Positions 1 to 6,847 of a DNA stretch of 21,979 bases are shown piece by piece (position 1 is the stretch's first letter; every line of letters starts with the position of its first letter). A program made the translations under genes and the position numbers. The notes below the pieces were generated by a model. The model did not search any database and was not told where the DNA came from. It saw nothing but the letters and a program-made list of their open reading frames with translations. Origin of the DNA: JBEOJY01 sp040275305 (GTDB lineage: Bacteria; Pseudomonadota; Alphaproteobacteria; UBA9219); the NCBI GenBank assembly GCA_040275305.1, contig JBEOJY010000012.1, positions 1-21,979 of the forward strand, read 5' to 3'.

Positions 1-30
1 TCTCTGCTTGCTGAAGCTCCCCCACCCTAA

Positions 31-51
31 CCCTCCCCGCAAGGGGGAGGG
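31..51. repeat. short GC-rich palindrome, dispersed family
   Basis: An 8-bp perfect stem (CCCTCCCC / GGGGAGGG) surrounds a GCAAG loop. The same core recurs at 10347-10373 with a longer stem, and both copies are followed by similar sequence (AATCTGGCC here, AATCAGACC there). It lies upstream of pyrE in non-coding DNA. It is a dispersed intergenic palindrome; it could fold in RNA, but no T-run follows, so I do not call it a terminator. Confidence 0.55.
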
Positions 52-193
52 AATCTGGCCGTACTCACTGAAAAGTCTTCCTTAGTCTTCAAAAACGGCT
101 TGGGGTTACACCTTATTCTTGTGATTTAACGCATTGATCTATAGACCACCTGTCGATATCGTGCAATTTTCGCATGGTCGGGGAGAATCCACA

Positions 194-832
194 ATGAACG
201 AACAAGAAATCTTGCAGGTGTTAGGGCGTGTTAACGCCGTGTATACTGACAGCCATATCGTCTATACATCTGGAAAACACGGGTCGGCTTACATCAACAA
301 GGATGCCCTTTACCCGCATACAAAAGAAACATCGCAGCTGTGCCGCGCGATTGCTGAACATTTCGCGCAAGACGGCGTCGAGGTCGTTATCGCGCCCGTC
401 ATCGGCGGCGTGATCCTTTCGCAATGGGTCGCACATCATCTCAGCGAGATCACGGGCCGCGAGGTTCTGGGAGCCTACGCCGAAAAGGACGGCGACGGGT
501 TCGTCATCAAGCGCGGCTATGACAAGCTGCTCGCGGACCGAAAAGTCCTTGTCGTCGAAGACGTTCTGACAACCGGCGGATCGGCGCGGAAAGTGGTAGA
601 ATCCACTCGCGCCATGGGCGGTAACGTCGTCGGTCTGGGGGTCTTGTGCAATCGCGGCGGCATTACGCCTCAGGATGTCGCCAATCCGCCTCAGCTCTTC
701 GCGCTCGTCAACGTCAAGTTCGACGCTTGGGACGAAGCGGAATGCCCAATGTGCGCGAAGAACATTCCCATTAACACCGAAGTTGGAAAAGGCCGGGAGT
801 ATCTGGCAAAGAAGGCGCGAACAGTCGGTTGA
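194..832 (+). CDS. pyrE: orotate phosphoribosyltransferase
   Basis: Transfers the phosphoribosyl group of PRPP to orotate, giving OMP in cytosolic pyrimidine synthesis. The 212-residue product carries the type I PRPP-binding signature VLVVEDVLTTGGSA at residues 118-131 and an N-terminal substrate region with SGKHGSAYINKD. The C-terminal CPMC..NIPINTEVGKG segment is typical of the Thermus-type PyrE family. I chose the ATG at 194 over the upstream in-frame start at 134 because GGGGAG lies about 8 bases before it and the protein then begins at the family's usual point. The gene stands alone on the plus strand and converges on the S66 peptidase gene, 74 bp away; no other pyrimidine gene is nearby. 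A PRTase with a different base substrate is possible but less likely. Confidence 0.88.
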   Translation: MNEQEILQVLGRVNAVYTDSHIVYTSGKHGSAYINKDALYPHTKETSQLCRAIAEHFAQDGVEVVIAPVIGGVILSQWVAHHLSEITGREVLGAYAEKDGDGFVIKRGYDKLLADRKVLVVEDVLTTGGSARKVVESTRAMGGNVVGLGVLCNRGGITPQDVANPPQLFALVNVKFDAWDEAECPMCAKNIPINTEVGKGREYLAKKARTVG

Positions 833-906
833 GTCCTTAGCCAATTTTGCTCAAACTCTGGCGGCTTGGGTTATGCGCTTGAAGTTTTCTCATAAGGCAA
901 TTTCGG

Positions 907-1863
907 TCAGCGCACTACGGGCGCGAGTAGCTGCATTCTGGTGACAGACTCGCCGATCTCGACACGGACAGAAGCGCCGATGGGGTGACTGCTTAAATAG
1001 GTGCCATGCCCTAGCGGAAGGCCGCTGGCCAGCGGCACATGATCCGGCACATAGCGCAAAAGCATGTCACGCAAGGCGATCCCGAACGGCAGACCGGAAC
1101 CGTCATGCTGTTCGCCATCCACCATATTCTCCAGCGTTCCGAACAACACGGCTTTGGCCTTGGCGAACTTGCCTGCCGCAGCCGCTTGATAAAGGAAACG
1201 GTCGATCCGGTAAGTCAGCTCGTCGCAATCCTCGACCACGACGATTTTGCCTTCGGTATCGACTTCGAACGGTGTGCCGATCTGCGCGTTGAGAACCGCG
1301 AGATTGCCGCCCACAAGCCCGCCCTCCGCAACACCCGGCCTTAGACAGGTCGCGCCTTCCCACGTCCATTCGGAGCGCAGGCCCGTAAGCAGTTCGAAGC
1401 ATTCGCGCTCGGTCCTTGGGTCGCGCGCCGGATCGGCGAAGTTAACCCCCATCGGCCCTCGAAACGTCACGAGTCCGCTGCGCTGATTGAGCGCGGCCAA
1501 AAGGCAGTCGAGGTCGGAATAGCCCATAATGATCTTGGGATTCCGGGCGGCGGCGTCATAGTCGATCCTGTCCAGAATCCGGTAGGTTCCGGTGCCGCCG
1601 CGCGGAAAGAAAATCGCCTTGATGGTGGCGTCGTTCAGGGCTTCGTTAAGCGCCGCCGCGCGAACCTCGTCCTCACCAGCCAACTGTCCAACCCGCCCAT
1701 TTCCCAGCTCCATTCTGGCCTGTAATTGCGGGTGTGGCATAGGCTCGAAACCATATTTGTTGAGCGCAGCGCTTAATCCCTGAATATAGCTATCGTTGGG
1801 CCATCTTGCAGGGGCCAGAAGAGCAACCTTGTCATGCGGGGTCAGCTTTGGGGGAATGATCAT
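907..1863 (-). CDS. LD-carboxypeptidase, peptidase family S66 (LdcA/MccF type)
   Basis: Family S66 serine peptidases cleave the L,D bond that releases terminal D-Ala from murein tetrapeptide during peptidoglycan recycling; the MccF branch instead cleaves microcin C-type conjugates. The 318-residue protein has the family's usual length and the full Ser-Glu-His triad in order: Ser116 in MGYSD, Glu211 in VVVEDCDE and His286 in GLPLGHG. The FFPRGGTGTYRIL segment near residue 90 is also typical. There is no signal peptide, which fits cytoplasmic recycling. The ATG at 1863 has GGGAG about 13 bases upstream. It lies 52 bp downstream of the histidine kinase on the same strand, so co-transcription is possible. 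The exact substrate cannot be read from sequence. Confidence 0.88.
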   Translation of the reverse strand: MIIPPKLTPHDKVALLAPARWPNDSYIQGLSAALNKYGFEPMPHPQLQARMELGNGRVGQLAGEDEVRAAALNEALNDATIKAIFFPRGGTGTYRILDRIDYDAAARNPKIIMGYSDLDCLLAALNQRSGLVTFRGPMGVNFADPARDPRTERECFELLTGLRSEWTWEGATCLRPGVAEGGLVGGNLAVLNAQIGTPFEVDTEGKIVVVEDCDELTYRIDRFLYQAAAAGKFAKAKAVLFGTLENMVDGEQHDGSGLPFGIALRDMLLRYVPDHVPLASGLPLGHGTYLSSHPIGASVRVEIGESVTRMQLLAPVVR

Positions 1864-1915
1864 GAGGCTATAGACTCCCGGACAAAAAGGCTACGTGCTA
1901 TGCGCATGACAAAAA

Positions 1916-4555
1916 TTACGCCGCATCCTTTGCGCAAGGAAGATCGAAAATGAAGGTCGTCCCTTTGCCCGGCGCGCTCGAGTAGCTTAATGTTCCGCCC
2001 ATATTCTCGATAAGCGCCTTGGTGATCAGTAGCCCCAGCCCGGAACCTTCGTAACCTTGTTTAGCATTGCTGGTGGATTGAGCGAACTTGCTGAAGATAT
2101 GCGGCCGGAAATCTTCCGGAATGCCAATGCCAAAATCGCGAACCATGAACTTCACGGAACCATTTTTCTGTTCGAGCGAAATATGAACCTCTCCTCCGCT
2201 GCGCGAGAACTTCGCGGCGTTCGACAATAAGTTGGAAAAGACTTGCAGCATGCGGTTGTAATCCGCAAGGATTGTGACTTCCGAGGGATCGCTTGTTAGC
2301 ACGAATGGGATTTTCAGCGAGTCGCTTATTGGGGAGTTGTCTTCAAGCACCTGTTTAAGCAAATGCGCGGCACTGATAGGTTCGATGACAAGCGGCAACT
2401 TGCCGCTCTTGATCTTTTCGGTATCCAGAAGGTCGTTGACGATTTTGGCCAGTCGCTCAGAGTTCCTGAGCGCGATGTTGACAAGTTTGACCTCGCGCTC
2501 TTGCATGTGAGGAACGGAGGAGTTCGCAATCAAGCCGATGGCTCCGCGAATGCAGGTCAGCGGCGTACGCAATTCGTGGCTGGCAATCGCGGTGAATTCT
2601 TCCTGCAGCCGCTGGAAGTGCTTACGCTCGCTGATATCGCGCACGATCCCGCAAAACATCACTTTGCCGTGCGATTCGAAACGGCTGACGGAAAGATCCA
2701 GCGGGAATATGGAGCCATCTTGACGAAGTCCCTCGACCTCACGCCCTTTGCCGATAATCCGCGATTCCCCGGTTTCCATGTAACGGCGCAAATGCTCATC
2801 GTGATGGATGGCATAGGCATGCGGCATCAGAATGCTTACATTTTGACCAATCGCCGCCTGCGCAGAAATGCCGAACATGGCTTCGCAGGCGGGATTGAAA
2901 GTCTCCATAATGCCCTGGGAATTGATCGTGATGATGCCTTCGACGGTGTTGTTCATGATGCTGCGTAAACGGTCTCCGCGCTCGCGCAGCGTTTCCGACA
3001 TGGCGCGCCATTTAAGCGTCAGAAAGATAAGGAATGCCGCGACAAACGAAATGGTCAATCCCGCGCCTAAAACAAGAAGAGGCAACAGGGAGTTTTTGTC
3101 CGCCAGAATCTCCAGCGTTGGCGTAACGGTAAGCGTCCAGTCGCGGTCAGGCAGATCAATCTTAACCGTCTTGCTCCAAGCTTCCAGCAATTCCACTTCG
3201 CTGGCGTCATGCGTAGTCTGGCTCGTGAAAACGATTTCAGGGCCATCTCTTAATGTCAGGCTGTATCGCAGAGGAAGATGCAAGGCGGTGATATGCTCAA
3301 GCAGGAGCGATGGATTGACGACGCAAGCGATCATGCCGTCGAAGCGATTCCGCGCATGCAGGGGGGTAAACCGAATAACCCCCGTTCCTCCCTGTAACAA
3401 AGGCAGGGCTTTTGTGACCTGCGCAATCCTTGTCTCTTTCGCGCGTAGAAACGCCGCAGATCTTTCCGAATCGGCGTTGAGCTTGATCCCCAATAGCGCT
3501 TCGTTACCTCTTTCGGGAACAATCCAGCGCACATATGAGTTCGAGTCGACCCACTCCACGGCAGTCGCAAAAGGATACGCCTTTAGTTCGGCCTCCGCGT
3601 CGCGTTTCCATGTGCGTTCCGCATAGTTCCCAAGCGTCGTCCAGCGGTCAACCATACGGTCCAGCGACAAAAACAAATCGCTCAGACGAAGATCTATTTG
3701 AGTCGCAACAAATTTGGCTTCCGTTCCAATGCTTTGCCGGAATCTCTGGTCTTCATAACGCTGAACGCTGTGAACAAGCGAAAGCGTAATTGCGATAAAT
3801 CCGACACCGAATGGAATCGCAAACCACAGCGGGAGCGTTCTGGCCTGTCCCCACAGATAGCCGATCATTCCAACGCCAAAAATTGTGGAGGCAATAGCTG
3901 TCGGCAGCGCCATGTTGGACTGTTGCCACGACAACGCAGCCTCAACACCGCTCAAATAACCAATCAGCGCCGTGGTGCCAAGCGCCAACACAACGCTGGC
4001 AAGAAATACGGCCAATAAATCGCAGATGGAGGTTTGCGCGCTTGCGAAACGCGGCGCAGCCCCCAGAACATCGTCAACTTCAGGAAATGCCGGGCATTTT
4101 AACAGCCGTCGGACTATTGTCGGGCAAGCCGTCAGAATGGACAGAGCCGCAAGCCCAAGCGCGGTCGAGGTGATGATGTCGGCATAGCCCCGGCCAAACC
4201 AGTCGCTGGACTGGGCAAGATTATATAGGATCGGCATCGTCGCATTGGATATAAGCAGTTCTCCACACAAAGATATGATCGACAGAGTCACTGCCAAAAG
4301 GCTGCTCGCGGTTGCCATGCGAAAGCAGCCTAGCGCCAGAAACATCATGGCCAAGCCGACAAGAATAAAACCAGCCCCAGTTATCGCCATTATATCAGTA
4401 TACGGGCCCATAAGAGTTTGTAGATGCGAAAAATTCCTAAACCCGCCAAATGTGGTCAGCAAGGCGAGCATACAAACAGCGCCTCCACCCGCCGCAAGGA
4501 GCAACCTTGTTAGGGCACGAAACAGGTCGGATCGTGGTGAATGTGTCATCGACAT
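1916..4555 (-). CDS. membrane sensor histidine kinase: 7TM, CHASE-like, FixL-like PAS, HisKA, HATPase_c
   Basis: An 879-residue hybrid-less sensor kinase. Seven hydrophobic segments fill roughly residues 10-265. A region that looks like a periplasmic CHASE domain follows (about 270-490), then an eighth membrane segment near 495-515. A PAS domain (about 530-640) resembles the FixL haem PAS, with His585, Arg591 and Arg605 in the equivalent positions. The kinase core has an H-box SHELRTPL (His660), N-box NLLSNAAKFS, G1 DFGIGIPE and G2 GSGLGL. There is no receiver domain and no response regulator in the window, so its partner is unknown. The S66 peptidase gene follows after 52 bp. Starts at 4555 or 4549 are both possible; a weak AGGG at 4566-4569 precedes them and straddles the edge of the element at 4568. 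Kinase identity is firm; the signal is not. Confidence 0.93.
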   Translation of the reverse strand: MSMTHSPRSDLFRALTRLLLAAGGGAVCMLALLTTFGGFRNFSHLQTLMGPYTDIMAITGAGFILVGLAMMFLALGCFRMATASSLLAVTLSIISLCGELLISNATMPILYNLAQSSDWFGRGYADIITSTALGLAALSILTACPTIVRRLLKCPAFPEVDDVLGAAPRFASAQTSICDLLAVFLASVVLALGTTALIGYLSGVEAALSWQQSNMALPTAIASTIFGVGMIGYLWGQARTLPLWFAIPFGVGFIAITLSLVHSVQRYEDQRFRQSIGTEAKFVATQIDLRLSDLFLSLDRMVDRWTTLGNYAERTWKRDAEAELKAYPFATAVEWVDSNSYVRWIVPERGNEALLGIKLNADSERSAAFLRAKETRIAQVTKALPLLQGGTGVIRFTPLHARNRFDGMIACVVNPSLLLEHITALHLPLRYSLTLRDGPEIVFTSQTTHDASEVELLEAWSKTVKIDLPDRDWTLTVTPTLEILADKNSLLPLLVLGAGLTISFVAAFLIFLTLKWRAMSETLRERGDRLRSIMNNTVEGIITINSQGIMETFNPACEAMFGISAQAAIGQNVSILMPHAYAIHHDEHLRRYMETGESRIIGKGREVEGLRQDGSIFPLDLSVSRFESHGKVMFCGIVRDISERKHFQRLQEEFTAIASHELRTPLTCIRGAIGLIANSSVPHMQEREVKLVNIALRNSERLAKIVNDLLDTEKIKSGKLPLVIEPISAAHLLKQVLEDNSPISDSLKIPFVLTSDPSEVTILADYNRMLQVFSNLLSNAAKFSRSGGEVHISLEQKNGSVKFMVRDFGIGIPEDFRPHIFSKFAQSTSNAKQGYEGSGLGLLITKALIENMGGTLSYSSAPGKGTTFIFDLPCAKDAA

Positions 4556-4567
4556 ACCGCGCTTGCC

Positions 4568-4759
4568 CTAGCAGTCTGCCAAAAAAAACATCGGGCAAGA
4601 ACAAAAACCAAATGGGACACCCGCCTTCGTCGGCGCGTCTGCGCTTGTTGAGAAAAGTTTCTCCGTTAATAAAAACGTCATGCCCGCGAAGGCGGGCATC
4701 CCCTTTTCTTTTTCTTGTAGCATAACTGCCTCCAAAAATGTTTTCCAGCAAACTGCTAG
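4568..4759. mobile_element. MITE-like element, family A, complete copy
   Basis: A 192-bp non-coding segment bounded by inverted ends. The left end reads CTAGCAGTCTGCC followed by an A-run and CAT; the right end, on the other strand, reads CTAGCAGTTTGCTGG followed by AAAACAT. CTAG at both borders could be a 4-bp target duplication, as produced by IS5-type transposases. The first 60 bases match 21873-21932 without gaps (50 of 60 by hand count). No transposase is encoded, so any movement would need help in trans. It sits immediately upstream of the histidine kinase start. Confidence 0.65.
4680..4710 (+). terminator. hairpin plus T-rich tract inside the family A element
   Basis: A perfect 8-bp stem, ATGCCCGC / GCGGGCAT (4680-4687 and 4692-4699), with a GAAG loop is followed by CCCC and a T-rich run (TTTTCTTTTTCTT). 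This has the shape of an intrinsic terminator read on the plus strand. No plus-strand gene ends just before it, so it may simply be the widespread GTCATGCCCGCGAAGGCGGGCATCC-type repeat carried by the element. Confidence 0.35.
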
Positions 4760-4888
4760 CGTTGTCGTGCGCATTCAAACCCCCATTATTCAAGAAACCT
4801 TTCTAGAACCTATGGATTAGACATATTCAAAAAACGTAACTAGTTAGCTCTTTACTGACTTAATAAAGTCGAACATTGCGGAAAAAAC

Positions 4889-5015
4889 CGTCATTGCTGG
4901 GAGATTCCACTTGCAAGGCAGGAATCGACGCGGCGATTCAGGGTTGGTCGGGCTTTCTTATAGGACTCCTAGGACTCTTGGCCGCCTTAAATCGCCTTCC
5001 GTTCTCGCGATGACG
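4889..5015. repeat. degenerate palindromic intergenic repeat
   Basis: CGTCATTG at 4889 is mirrored by CGATGACG ending at 5015, giving an imperfect inverted-ended unit of about 127 bp with no plausible coding frame. The ends match those of the other GTCAT-type repeats at 6494, 8481 and 19834. The whole gap 4556-5224 holds this repeat and the family A element; I see no gene in it. Confidence 0.4.
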
Positions 5016-5224
5016 GCCCTTGCGAGAATGGATTTGGATTATACCCTCTCGTTGTATCGGTCATGTATTAAAATTCATTTAGGATAGCATTCGTACGCAA
5101 TTCCCAAAGCCCTTCATCACAGGATATATTATGCGATAAGATGGAATATATCTTAACGGGCGAAGCGTGGAACCGTAGGCTGAGAGAAAGCAGCACACAT
5201 TCGTTGCAAGGAAGGGGGCAGGCC

Positions 5225-5968
5225 ATGTCGAGCGCGCGTTCTGACGCAGAGACAGATCGGCAAGCGCTGGTCGCTAAGTGGAACCTCGAATATGAGCAAG
5301 GCGGCATTCCCTCCTCTGCGCGCTCATCCCCGTCCGGCGCCGTGAACTGGGCGGTCAACGTCATGCAAAGGCATAACCTGCCCATGCGAACCGCTCTTGA
5401 TATCGGCTGCGGCAAAGGCCGCAACAGCCTGTTTCTCGCCCGGCAGGGCGTGGAGGTTACGGCTATCGATTTTGTTCCAGACGCCATCCGCGCGCTTGAG
5501 GAATCTGCCAAGAAAGAAGGGCTATCCGGCAAAATCAGGCCCATTCTTTATGACGTAACTGAGCCTTGGCCGATTCAGGCCGCCAGCATGGATCTGGTCA
5601 TCGACGCATTTTGCTTCAAGCACATCACACCCTTCCCCGCGCGTGAGCATTACAAGCGCGAATTGTTGCGCGTCCTGCGCGCGCGCGGGCGATATTTGAT
5701 TTCGTTTGCGAGCGTGGGCGATGGTTATTATGGTCAATACGTCGTCGAAAAGCGCCAAATCGACGGAGAAGAAGAGCATCTTGTCATCGATCCCGGCAAT
5801 GGCATCGAATCGATCTTGTTCACCCGCAAACATGCGCTCAATTTCTTTGAACCTGAACTTTGCCTGCATTTGGAGTTGCATGATGCGAAACCCTCCGAGA
5901 TGCACGGAGACAGCTATCCACGCGACACTTATGCGCTGCTGCTGCAACGGTATTCAAGTCCGATTTGA
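5225..5968 (+). CDS. class I SAM-dependent methyltransferase
   Basis: A 247-residue Rossmann-fold methyltransferase that would use S-adenosylmethionine as methyl donor in the cytoplasm. The SAM-binding motif I, ALDIGCGKGRN, starts at residue 57. VTAIDF follows as the acidic end of strand 2, and a post-I strand reads MDLVIDAFCFKHI. The ATG at 5225 is preferred to the in-frame start at 5141 because a strong GGAAGGGGG lies about 7 bases upstream and the extra 28 residues look non-coding. The overall pattern is that of the TehB-like / Methyltransf_11 group. The substrate cannot be told, and the gene is isolated by repeats on both sides, so context does not help. Confidence 0.82.
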   Translation: MSSARSDAETDRQALVAKWNLEYEQGGIPSSARSSPSGAVNWAVNVMQRHNLPMRTALDIGCGKGRNSLFLARQGVEVTAIDFVPDAIRALEESAKKEGLSGKIRPILYDVTEPWPIQAASMDLVIDAFCFKHITPFPAREHYKRELLRVLRARGRYLISFASVGDGYYGQYVVEKRQIDGEEEHLVIDPGNGIESILFTRKHALNFFEPELCLHLELHDAKPSEMHGDSYPRDTYALLLQRYSSPI

Positions 5969-6029
5969 ATCGAGATATGCTTCTCGCGCATGAAGACTGG
6001 CGTGACATTGCCACAAGCAAGGCATGACT

Positions 6030-6139
6030 CCCTCGTCCCCGCGAGGGGGAGAGGGCTGGGATGAGGGGGCGAGTCAGCCGATTAAGACACAGACTCCACC
6101 CTCACCCCACCCCCTCTCCCTTCCAAGGAGGGCGAGGGG
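6030..6139. repeat. G-rich / C-rich long inverted repeat
   Basis: The G-rich stretch 6047-6067 is nearly the exact complement of the C-rich stretch 6099-6120, about 30 bases apart. Smaller hairpins lie at each end (CCTC.CCCC-GCGA-GGGG at 6031, and CCTTCCAAGGAGG at 6119). It is related in style to the CCCTCCCC palindromes at 31 and 10347. It lies between the methyltransferase gene and ccoS and has no coding potential. Confidence 0.5.
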
Positions 6140-6220
6140 CTTTATGCCGCGCTTGCCGCACCCTCTGGCCCAACTCTTTATGCGCGATGGGTATACTTAG
6201 ATGAACGAACGGAACGCGCC

Positions 6221-6412
6221 ATGGATATCCTGATCTTGCTCATTCCCATCGCTTTGGGACTGGGCGTCGTGGGCCTTGCGGCTTTCATGTGGGCGCTCCG
6301 CTCCGGACAGTTCGATGATCCCGAAGGAGCCGCCAACAGGGTTTTGTTCGACGAAGAGCACCCGGATCAAGCGCAGGAGCAGGTCGAACAGGGCAACGCC
6401 CATAAATTATGA
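6221..6412 (+). CDS. ccoS: cbb3-type cytochrome oxidase maturation protein CcoS
   Basis: A 63-residue single-span membrane protein needed for cofactor assembly of cbb3-type cytochrome c oxidase, the high-affinity terminal oxidase used at low oxygen. One N-terminal hydrophobic helix (about residues 3-25) is followed by the family signature W..RSGQFDDPEGAANR.L.DE and a short polar tail. Length and motif both match CcoS. The start at 6221 has a weak GGAA about 6 bases upstream. CcoS is usually encoded at the end of a ccoGHIS cluster after the copper ATPase ccoI. Here it is alone: a repeat region precedes it, and another repeat and pyruvate kinase follow. Confidence 0.9.
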   Translation: MDILILLIPIALGLGVVGLAAFMWALRSGQFDDPEGAANRVLFDEEHPDQAQEQVEQGNAHKL

Positions 6413-6493
6413 AGCGTTGATTAAGGAAGCTCTGTCATGCAACTGCTAAGCGCTTCTCGGGCCCAAAGCCGGGCAAATGTTGTAGACAGGACT

Positions 6494-6641
6494 GTCATTC
6501 CGCAAAATTTTCCTTTTGGCTTGCGAAGCAAGACGAAGGGAAAATTTATGCGGAATCTGATGGTTTCCATCGGGTCAGCGCCACATTGGATTCCGCATCT
6601 CCGCTTTCCGACCTCCTGTCGGACGCTACGCGCGGAATGAC
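6494..6641. repeat. nested palindromic element with GTCATTCCGC ends
   Basis: The outer ends GTCATTCCGC (6494) and GCGGAATGAC (ending 6641) are inverted. Inside are two further palindromes. One runs 6497-6556, where about 28 bases pair almost perfectly around a GAA loop. The other runs 6590-6638 from ATTCCGC to GCGGAAT and contains a CCGAC/GTCGG hairpin. It is a non-coding dispersed repeat. It occupies much of the 435-bp gap between ccoS and pyruvate kinase, where I see no other feature. Confidence 0.6.
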
Positions 6642-6847
6642 GGCCCTTCCCGCAAGGTTCCTCTGCTCATCCCTACAAGACGGCTTGGAAGTTACGAACC
6701 ACGCCCGCTTAATCTATCGTTAGGATTTTATGGGCATTGCCCTGCAGGTCGAAGAATCTCCTCTTGAGGAACATCCCCATTCTCTGTAGACTTATAGATT
6801 ACGCTTACCAAAAACGGGCAACACATTTAACAGGTTTATTTCAGGCA

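Noticed and set aside
221..844. 207-codon open frame on the minus strand
   Set aside because: Opposite pyrE with its intact PRPP motif; shadow frame.
4437..4793. Frames on both strands over the kinase start and upstream element
   Set aside because: They are translations of the MITE-like repeat and the kinase N-terminus in other frames.
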